Under the pieces are notes generated by a model. That model saw only the letters and a program-made list of their open reading frames with translations. It was not told the DNA's origin and did no database searches. From Flavobacteriaceae bacterium (GTDB lineage Bacteria; Bacteroidota; Bacteroidia; Flavobacteriales; Flavobacteriaceae), in assembly GCA_023141985.1 (NCBI GenBank), contig JAGLKH010000160.1, positions 1-10,628 on the forward strand: DNA of 10,628 nucleotides, written 5' to 3'. Position 1 is the first letter of the stretch. The number at the start of each line of letters is the position of its first letter. This document shows positions 5,467 to 10,628 of this stretch, one piece after another. Made by a program: the position numbers and the translations under genes.

Positions 5467-6606
5467 ATGAATAGAGAATATATAGTTTTTAATGAAGATG
5501 TTAGTTATGATGATATCATAGAATCTTTAAATGCTATTGGAAAAACAAAATATTATAATACCCTTTCTGAGGATATATTTTCAAATGATTTAGATTTTCA
5601 TGAAGCCATTATATTTGAGGAAATAAAAGTTGCACTAATAGCAAAGGAGAAAAACCAAAAGACTAACGTGTCTATTCGTAATATAAGCTTTGAGGTCATT
5701 AAAGAAAAGGAAATCGTTCCTGAAGAGAGTACACAATCAATCAGTAGAACATCCGATTGGGGCATTGTTAAAACTAATGTTAATAATTCTACTTATACAG
5801 GAAGCGGTGTAAAAGTAGCAATATTAGATACTGGTTTTGATTGTGACCATCCGGATTATAAAAATAGAAATATCTCCAGAATATCTTTCATTAGCAATTC
5901 AAATCAAGATGATAATGGACATGGCATGCACTGTACAGGTATCGCTTGTGGTTATACAGATTCTAATAAAACACAATATGGTGTAGCTTATAAAAGTAAT
6001 ATTTATTCATGCAAAGTACTGGATAGTCAACAAAAAGGATATCAATCAGATGTTATTAGAGGTGTTTTTTGGGCAATAAAAAACAATTGTAAAGTTATTA
6101 ATATTTCATATGGCATTCAGAATAATGGAAATAGGCCTTATGATATAGTTTTTGAACGAGCGATAAAATTTGCTTTTAATAATTCTTGTATTACAATAAT
6201 AGCTATTGGTAATGATAGTACTCGAAAAAAAAAGCAGTTTAAAGCTTTATGCAGTCCTTCAGATTGCCCTACTGCTATTGCTGTAAGTGCCATTGATAAA
6301 AAAAACATTATTTATGAGCATGGCAATAGAGCTTATAAAAGCCTGTCACAAAATATAAATTTTACTGCTCCGGGAGTAGACATATATTCTTCCTGGTCTA
6401 GATCATCGCCAAGTAGATTATCCAATGCAAAAAAAACAGGAACTAGCATGGCTGCTTCATTTGTTACAGGAATAATTGCGCTTTTATGGGAAAAACATCC
6501 CACAGCACATCCTCAACTAATAATTAACATACTTAAAAAAACAGCTTTAAATTCTAAAAATTGGCTTTTTCAAGATGTTGGACATGGTCTTGTTCAAGCA
6601 CCTTAA
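5467..6606 (+). CDS. S8 family (subtilisin-like) serine protease without evident signal peptide
   Basis: From ATG 5467 the product has 379 residues. The peptidase S8 domain covers about residues 95-375, with all catalytic elements visible: Asp121 in AILDTGFDCDHPD, His152 in NGHGMHCTGIACG, oxyanion Asn249 in AIGND, and nucleophile Ser327 in GTSMAASFVTG. Residues 1-90 form a compact N-terminal region (EYIVFNEDVSYDDIIESLNA and onward) that could be an I9-like propeptide. No secretion signal is seen from ATG 5467. A 20-codon in-frame extension to a TTG at 5407 exists, but it lacks the basic start of a normal signal peptide, so I prefer the ATG. There is no C-terminal Por sorting domain. It is the first gene of the operon with the 194-residue protein, kinase and regulator. 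Protease activity is confident; substrate and compartment are not. It could be a cytoplasmic processing or defence-type protease. Confidence 0.88.
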   Translation: MNREYIVFNEDVSYDDIIESLNAIGKTKYYNTLSEDIFSNDLDFHEAIIFEEIKVALIAKEKNQKTNVSIRNISFEVIKEKEIVPEESTQSISRTSDWGIVKTNVNNSTYTGSGVKVAILDTGFDCDHPDYKNRNISRISFISNSNQDDNGHGMHCTGIACGYTDSNKTQYGVAYKSNIYSCKVLDSQQKGYQSDVIRGVFWAIKNNCKVINISYGIQNNGNRPYDIVFERAIKFAFNNSCITIIAIGNDSTRKKKQFKALCSPSDCPTAIAVSAIDKKNIIYEHGNRAYKSLSQNINFTAPGVDIYSSWSRSSPSRLSNAKKTGTSMAASFVTGIIALLWEKHPTAHPQLIINILKKTALNSKNWLFQDVGHGLVQAP

Positions 6607-6636
6607 TAAATTAATATTAACTAAAATAACTATATT

Positions 6637-7221
6637 ATGAATTTAATTGGAAACATCGATTTATCTAATGAAACAGACTTTCAATCTGTTTATGCAAGTC
6701 AACTTTATGGAACATTTTTTATGATTTATGCCAAATTTAAATCAAAACAAAAAACCAAATATGAATTGGAGAATATTGAATTAAAATTACTAAATTATAA
6801 AGGATTAATAAATTTAGGGCTAAAAAGAGCTAAATTTATACCTGAAATTGATGATGAAGGAAATACTAATGGAGGAAACATTATTGTTGAAGTACAAGCT
6901 CTGGAAAGTAATACTCATATTCAATCTGTTAACAATGTTAAAGGAAATAAGTGCAATATCAACGACATTTTAAAGGTAGATAGAAGAGTTGCGAAATTGA
7001 CCCCATCCGGACATATAAAAAACAATGTGATTGATGAAGAGTTTATTTATAGAGAAGGATTTGAAAGAGATCAAAATGATCCGGATAACATACAAAAAAT
7101 GAAAACTAGATTTGTTAAAATGTCACCTGCCCCTTATGGTGATTATGACACAGGAGATTCTATTGGAAGTGGAGCTGCTGGATTTATTTGCCCAAGATCT
7201 GAGAATATAATAACGAGATAA
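6637..7221 (+). CDS. Unrecognised 194-residue protein encoded between subtilase and kinase
   Basis: I do not recognise this family. There is no signal peptide or membrane helix. Residues 1-75 are mixed hydrophobic and charged (LYGTFFMIYAKFKSKQKTKY, then a Leu/Lys-rich stretch), and residues 76-150 are acidic and Asn-rich. The last 30 residues are different in character: Pro, Gly, Ser and Tyr with few charges (PAPYGDYDTGDSIGSGAAGF, then ICPR), which looks flexible or exposed. Two Cys residues occur (in NKCNIN and ICPR). It starts 30 bases after the protease stop and ends 18 bases before the kinase start, so it should be co-expressed with both. A substrate, inhibitor or partner of the protease is a reasonable guess from position only. 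ATG 6637 follows an in-frame AT-rich gap and is the first Met. Confidence 0.75.
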   Translation: MNLIGNIDLSNETDFQSVYASQLYGTFFMIYAKFKSKQKTKYELENIELKLLNYKGLINLGLKRAKFIPEIDDEGNTNGGNIIVEVQALESNTHIQSVNNVKGNKCNINDILKVDRRVAKLTPSGHIKNNVIDEEFIYREGFERDQNDPDNIQKMKTRFVKMSPAPYGDYDTGDSIGSGAAGFICPRSENIITR

Positions 7222-7239
7222 TTAATTTTTTGTTGAGTT

Positions 7240-9096
7240 TTGAATAGAAAATTTATCATAGTTTTATTTGTAACCATAAGCTGTTTTACGGCTTATGGTT
7301 CTTCCGTTTTAGATAACTATTTCTTTGCTTTAAAAAATCTGGACTACCAAAACGCAAGGATTATTAGTGATCAGATTGAAAACATTAAATTAAAAAAAGA
7401 GTGTATTCAATTGGTAGATGTACTTTACTATTCAGGGCAAAAAAAGATAATTTTAAATAATCCTGAATTTAGCACTAACTCTATAGAGAATATCATTTCT
7501 AACCTGGCAAAGGGTTACCACGTTTTATTTTCTAATCCTTACACCACTCAACCTTTTGAACATTTTCAAGAGGCCTACAATTTGTCATTAAAAATTAACC
7601 ATAAATCGCTAACAAAACTTTCCTTACTCGCAATTTTACAAGTTTACAATTCTGAAGTATTACAATCTAACGATGATATTCTATATTATTTAAAAAAAAT
7701 GAAAGATATTTCATCGGACAATGCAGATTTGTTTCATTATAAAATAAATCTTTTGTTATTCCACTTAAGAGACACTTTTCTAAATTTAAAAATTGATGAA
7801 ACATATATTTTAGAATTTGATTCATTAATGAAAAAATTTGATGCAAATCATAATTTCTGGCCAAAGTATTATTCAACTGTTGGTGTTCTCTATGAAGCTC
7901 TAAACAAACCAGAAATTGCAATCAAATTTCATAACAATGCTATTAAATTAATAACTAATGAACCTTATTTTAATCACCTAATGTTTCGTTCAAATATTCG
8001 CCTGGCCGAAATAATGAAATTAAAAAATGAATACCATAAGGCAATAAATTATATTAACAAAGCTAGAAATCATATTAATTTATCTGATTCAATACGATCA
8101 AAATATTACATAAACAGATATCTTTCGTACAATTATTTCGGATTGAAGGATTACAAAAATGCATATAGCTCTCTCATTAATGCCAATGAGCTAAATGAAA
8201 AATTAGATTACAAAAAAAACAGTTTGGAAATTGTCCGACTTAATGTTAAATATCAAACCCAGGAAAAAGAATTACAAATTTTAAAAGAACGAGAACAAAA
8301 GAATCAAAATAGAAATATTGCCATTAGTTTTGGTGGTTTACTATTGTTTAGCGGTATTACCTTTTTCCTCATCCAAAAAAATACAAAACGTAAACAAAAA
8401 CTAGCCGAGCAAGAAACCTTGCTGGAAACTCAAAAAGTAGCAACCTTACTTAAAGAACAAGAATTAAAGAGTATTGATGCTATGATAGAAGGCCAGGAAA
8501 AAGAACGCCAACGCATTGCAAACGATTTACATGATAATTTGGGCAGCATGATGGCAACATTAAAGCTTCATTTTGAAAACTTACAACAGCATAGAAACAG
8601 CAAAGATGCCAATCAACTTTTTAGTAAGACTAATATGCTTATAGATGATGCGTACCAAAAAGTACGCACTATTGCACACGCAAAAAACTCGGGTGTAATT
8701 GCTAAACAAGGATTGTTAAAAGCGGTACAAACAATGGCTGATAAAATATCTATAGACAATAAAATTGAAATAGATGTTATAGATTATGGTTTAGAAAATA
8801 GATTAGAAAACAGCTTAGAACTCACCATTTTTAGAATTATACAAGAACTCATTACTAATATTATAAAACATGCTGAAGCAACACAAGCCACGATACATTT
8901 AACGAATCACGAAGACATACTTAATATTATGATAGAAGATAATGGTATAGGATTTAAAGCCTCCCAAATATATTCCAAAAATGATGGAATGGGAATTAAC
9001 AGTATAGATAAACGTGTTGAGCACCTTAATGGCTCTATGACCATAGAATCTGACCCAAAGCAAGGTACAACAATAATAATAGATTTACCATTATGA
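7240..9096 (+). CDS. TPR-containing membrane sensor histidine kinase (HisKA_3 / NarL type)
   Basis: The 618-residue protein starts at TTG 7240. The TGA two codons upstream excludes any longer frame, and the start gives an immediate signal peptide (MNRKFIIVLFVTISCFTAYG), which supports it. Residues 20-350 form a helical sensor region with tetratricopeptide-like repeats, clearest at about 207-240, 246-279 and 288-326, expected in the periplasm. A single membrane helix (about 359-379) leads into a coiled coil. The HisKA_3 phosphoacceptor is His431 in RQRIANDLHDNLGSMM. The ATPase domain has the N box (ELITNIIKHA, Asn540), DNGIGF (567-572) and GMGINSIDKRVEHLNG. Such proteins autophosphorylate and pass phosphate to a NarL-type regulator, here encoded in the next gene with an ATGA overlap. 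The signal sensed is unknown; TPRs suggest a peptide or protein ligand. Confidence 0.93.
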   Translation: MNRKFIIVLFVTISCFTAYGSSVLDNYFFALKNLDYQNARIISDQIENIKLKKECIQLVDVLYYSGQKKIILNNPEFSTNSIENIISNLAKGYHVLFSNPYTTQPFEHFQEAYNLSLKINHKSLTKLSLLAILQVYNSEVLQSNDDILYYLKKMKDISSDNADLFHYKINLLLFHLRDTFLNLKIDETYILEFDSLMKKFDANHNFWPKYYSTVGVLYEALNKPEIAIKFHNNAIKLITNEPYFNHLMFRSNIRLAEIMKLKNEYHKAINYINKARNHINLSDSIRSKYYINRYLSYNYFGLKDYKNAYSSLINANELNEKLDYKKNSLEIVRLNVKYQTQEKELQILKEREQKNQNRNIAISFGGLLLFSGITFFLIQKNTKRKQKLAEQETLLETQKVATLLKEQELKSIDAMIEGQEKERQRIANDLHDNLGSMMATLKLHFENLQQHRNSKDANQLFSKTNMLIDDAYQKVRTIAHAKNSGVIAKQGLLKAVQTMADKISIDNKIEIDVIDYGLENRLENSLELTIFRIIQELITNIIKHAEATQATIHLTNHEDILNIMIEDNGIGFKASQIYSKNDGMGINSIDKRVEHLNGSMTIESDPKQGTTIIIDLPL

Positions 9097-9716
9097 TACG
9101 ATTAGCCATTGCCGAAGATCATCAATCGCTTATTGATGGCATAAAATTACTCTTAAAATATGAAGACAATATCACTATTGTTGGTACTGCAAACGATGGT
9201 AAAGAATTGCTAAATATTGTAGAAAAAAAACAACCAAATGTAGTTTTAACAGATATTCGTATGCCAAAAATGGATGGCATTGAAGCTACAAAACAAATAA
9301 AAGCAAAACATCCAAACATTAATGTAATTGCATTTTCAATGTTTGATCAATCTGAAGCAGTAGAACAAATGTTAAAAGCAGGCGCTTCAGGTTACATTTT
9401 AAAAAACTCGTCTTTAAAAGAAGTGCTTAAAGCAATTGTTACTGTCTCTCAAGGCAACACCTATTTTGATGCCAACATCAATACCAATGTTCTAAGCTCT
9501 GAGAATACAAGTAAAAAGAAAGGCGTTTTAACCAAACGTCAAATAGAAATTTTAGAGCTTGTTGCGCAAGGAAAAACCTCTCGCGAAATTGCTGAACATC
9601 TTTTTATTGGGATTCATACTGTAGATACGCATCGCAAAAATATGATTCGAATTCTTGGGCTTAAAGGTAAGGGAGAATTGATGCGTTATGGGATAGAGAA
9701 GAAATACAAGTTTTAA
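9093..9716 (+). CDS. NarL/FixJ-family response regulator
   Basis: The 207-residue protein has a receiver domain (about 1-120) and a LuxR-type helix-turn-helix (about 145-202). Receiver residues are all present: acidic pair Glu8/Asp9, phosphoacceptor Asp54 in LTDIRMPKMDG, Ser82 in AFSMFD and Lys104 in YILKNSS. The output domain carries LTKRQIEILELVAQGKTSRE with the recognition helix in HTVDTHRKNM. Its ATG overlaps the kinase TGA (ATGA), indicating coupled translation and making the kinase its almost certain partner. On phosphorylation it should bind DNA, probably as a dimer, and control transcription. Targets are not visible, but the operon itself and the orphan HTH gene downstream are natural candidates. 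An intrinsic terminator follows 32 bases after the stop. Confidence 0.95.
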   Translation: MIRLAIAEDHQSLIDGIKLLLKYEDNITIVGTANDGKELLNIVEKKQPNVVLTDIRMPKMDGIEATKQIKAKHPNINVIAFSMFDQSEAVEQMLKAGASGYILKNSSLKEVLKAIVTVSQGNTYFDANINTNVLSSENTSKKKGVLTKRQIEILELVAQGKTSREIAEHLFIGIHTVDTHRKNMIRILGLKGKGELMRYGIEKKYKF

Positions 9717-9748
9717 AATAACCTTTATAAAGAAAGAATCAATCTATC

Positions 9749-9776
9749 AAAAAATCCCCTTTATTGGGGATTTTTT
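9749..9776 (+). terminator. Intrinsic terminator of the protease-kinase-regulator operon
   Basis: A perfect 11-base stem (AAAAAATCCCC with GGGGATTTTTT) around the loop TTTATT, with the T-run forming the 3' arm. It lies 32 bases after the response regulator stop. The A-run on the left makes it symmetrical and potentially bidirectional. Confidence 0.88.
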
Positions 9777-9801
9777 GGTGTTATCTTGTTTTGTAAATTT
9801 G
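9774..9801 (+). promoter_or_regulatory. Candidate promoter inside the intergenic region (TTTG ... TAAATTTG)
   Basis: TAAATTTG at 9794-9801 matches TAnnTTTG exactly. A TTTG at 9774-9777 lies 16 bases upstream, slightly closer than the usual 17-23. It overlaps the end of the operon terminator. It could drive a short RNA ending at the second terminator or, by read-through, the orphan HTH gene. Confidence 0.45.
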
Positions 9802-9806
9802 GGATG

Positions 9807-9902
9807 CTATTAATTAAACCAATAGTTGGTAATGCTATTAGTCATAGGGAGAATTATTATAAATCCAGCTATTTAAAAATCCCCATTTATTGGGGGTTTT
9901 TT
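9807..9902 (+). ncRNA. Candidate small RNA of about 95 nt
   Basis: Bounded by the TAAATTTG box (start inferred about 6 bases downstream) and the terminator at 9875-9902. It contains a short hairpin (ACCAA, loop TAG, TTGGT), two copies of ATGCTATTA flanking that hairpin region, and a purine-rich single-stranded patch (AGGGAGAATTATTA). A 42-codon ORF starts at the ATG at 9804 but runs through the terminator and looks non-coding. Prediction rests only on promoter-plus-terminator layout. Confidence 0.35.
9875..9902 (+). terminator. Second intrinsic terminator, near-copy of the first
   Basis: AAAAATCCCC and GGGGG plus T-run form a stem with a 7-base loop (ATTTATT), with one G-T wobble. Stem and loop closely resemble those of the terminator at 9749-9776, so the pair may reflect duplication. 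It lies upstream of the orphan HTH gene and would insulate it from the operon. Confidence 0.75.
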
Positions 9903-9943
9903 ATGTTATTCGGTTTAGTAGATTGTAAATAACTTATTGCTTA

Positions 9944-10342
9944 ATGAAAGAGATTTTAAATACTATAGAAAAAATGAGACTATCGGGAAAATTAATTTCA
10001 AATAATGATATTCTCTCGATATTACATGCTGTTAAAAAAATTACAACAAACGATGGTTTAATTAATTCCTTAATATTCTTAAAAACAACATTAAATCCGG
10101 AAATACGAATAAAAACAAGCTCTTTAACTCCAAGAGAAAACCAAATACTCCATCTTATAGGTAACGGAAAACAAAGTAATGATATCGCAATTCAATTAGA
10201 ATTAAGTAATTCTACAGTTGAAACTCATAGAAAAAATATTAGAAAAAAATTAGACTTAACAGGTAAAGGTAAACTTATTGAATTTGCAATATTAAATAAT
10301 ATAATACAATTAAACTCCTCTATAGAATTACAGTCAAACTAA
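9944..10342 (+). CDS. Orphan LuxR-type helix-turn-helix protein lacking a receiver domain
   Basis: The 132-residue protein has a short helical N-terminal part (1-58) with no receiver residues, followed by a LuxR/GerE-type HTH (about 60-117): LTPRENQILHLIGNGKQSND, then STVETHRKNIRKKL and the GKGKLIEFAI end. The HTH closely parallels that of the response regulator encoded upstream (THRKN, L-GKG-L), suggesting a related DNA site or origin by duplication and loss of the receiver. The N-terminal part may dimerise or bind a ligand, but I do not recognise it. It is separated from the operon by two terminators, so it has its own transcription start. It likely modulates the same or nearby genes; that is inference. 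Confidence 0.85.
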   Translation: MKEILNTIEKMRLSGKLISNNDILSILHAVKKITTNDGLINSLIFLKTTLNPEIRIKTSSLTPRENQILHLIGNGKQSNDIAIQLELSNSTVETHRKNIRKKLDLTGKGKLIEFAILNNIIQLNSSIELQSN

Positions 10343-10360
10343 TACAATAATTTAAAAAAT

Positions 10361-10441
10361 ATGCATTCACTTTTTATACTTATGATTCTTTTAGTAGTAA
10401 ATTTTTTACTTTTAGCATTTAGCATAAACAAAAAAAAGTAA
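10361..10441 (+). CDS. 26-residue single-helix membrane peptide
   Basis: ATG at 10361, 18 bases after the orphan regulator stop, opens a 26-codon frame: MHSLFI, one continuous hydrophobic stretch (about residues 4-22), then a basic tail INKKK and TAA. This is the composition of a small integral membrane peptide with a cytoplasmic C-terminus, comparable in general form to KdpF-like or type I toxin-like peptides but not identifiable as either. It is probably co-transcribed with the HTH gene. Being short and AT-rich, it could arise by chance, hence moderate confidence. Confidence 0.45.
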   Translation: MHSLFILMILLVVNFLLLAFSINKKK

Positions 10442-10547
10442 TCAAAAATCTATTATTTATTCCCTCACAACAATTCATCAAGCCATAATTTTGTAGCTCT
10501 TCTAAGTTTTTTCACCCCTCTTCAAAATCAATATTTTAAAATTTAGT

Positions 10548-10555
10548 TATCTTTG
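10548..10555 (+). promoter_or_regulatory. Candidate -7 box (TATCTTTG) ahead of leader copy C
   Basis: TATCTTTG fits TAnnTTTG. Transcription would start near 10561, placing leader copy C about 20 bases into the RNA. No good -33 TTG is seen at standard spacing. It supports the view that the element is transcribed as an mRNA leader. Confidence 0.45.
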
Positions 10556-10579
10556 ATAAGCATCTAACAAAATAATTAA

Positions 10580-10628
10580 ATGAAACGAGCATGTTAAAAT
10601 TTTTATCACCCAATGGAATGACTAATGT
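10580..10628 (+). repeat. Leader element copy C, cut by the window end
   Basis: The 49 bases present begin ATGAAACGAGC and match copy A over the first 47 positions with 5 differences (the first 25 bases identical), on the opposite genomic strand. It again begins with MKRAC then TAA, and the second frame from 10591 reads MLKFLSPNGMTN, similar to MLKFFSPKGIIN in copy A. The downstream gene lies outside the window. Confidence 0.6.

Noticed and set aside
7667..7921. Minus-strand open frame of 84 codons inside the histidine kinase gene
   Set aside because: Lies wholly inside the kinase TPR region on the opposite strand; low-complexity composition and no motif.
9122..9319. Minus-strand open frame of 65 codons inside the response regulator gene
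   Set aside because: Antisense shadow of a receiver domain with all conserved residues.
9804..9932. 42-codon ORF through the second terminator region
   Set aside because: Its codons include the whole terminator stem-loop (reads IPIYWGFF), so coding is unlikely.

Overview
The window looks like a chromosomal piece of a marine-type Flavobacteriaceae (Bacteroidota) genome. The DNA is very AT-rich, promoter -7 boxes fit TAnnTTTG, Shine-Dalgarno sequences are weak or absent, and the gene set (MnmD, DUF4920 lipoprotein, branched-chain aminotransferase, TPR-type NarL kinase) is typical of that group. No tRNA, rRNA, CRISPR array, transposase or phage gene was seen.

Left part (1-5324) is mostly housekeeping. 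It holds the 3' end of a dienelactone-hydrolase-family gene, then a minus-strand cluster read as DUF4920 lipoprotein > single-CxxCH lipoprotein > MnmD tRNA methyltransferase, a divergent ilvE, and a minus-strand MazG-like pyrophosphohydrolase preceded by a short-chain dehydrogenase. A 62-residue two-helix membrane protein is divergent from the dehydrogenase. This part carries short interspersed repeats: one read through in frame inside mnmD, one between the SDR and MazG genes, and a third nested between long inverted repeats separating ilvE from mazG.

Right part (5407-9902) is the accessory-looking section: an apparent four-gene plus-strand operon of an S8 subtilase without an obvious signal peptide, an unrecognised 194-residue protein, a signal-peptide-bearing TPR/membrane histidine kinase and a NarL-type response regulator. 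Gaps are 30 and 18 bases and then an ATGA overlap, and the operon ends in a strong intrinsic terminator. A possible small RNA (promoter plus second terminator) follows, then an orphan LuxR-type HTH protein resembling the operon's regulator, and a 26-residue single-helix membrane peptide.

The most unusual unexplained signal is a 65-base element found three times (1656-1720, 2250-2314, and cut by the window edge at 10580-10628). The two complete copies lie in sense orientation 23-25 bases before a start codon. It looks like a conserved mRNA leader, with a tiny ORF at its start, that I cannot assign to a known family. The second candidate system is the subtilase/unknown/kinase/regulator operon. 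Its joint function is inference only.
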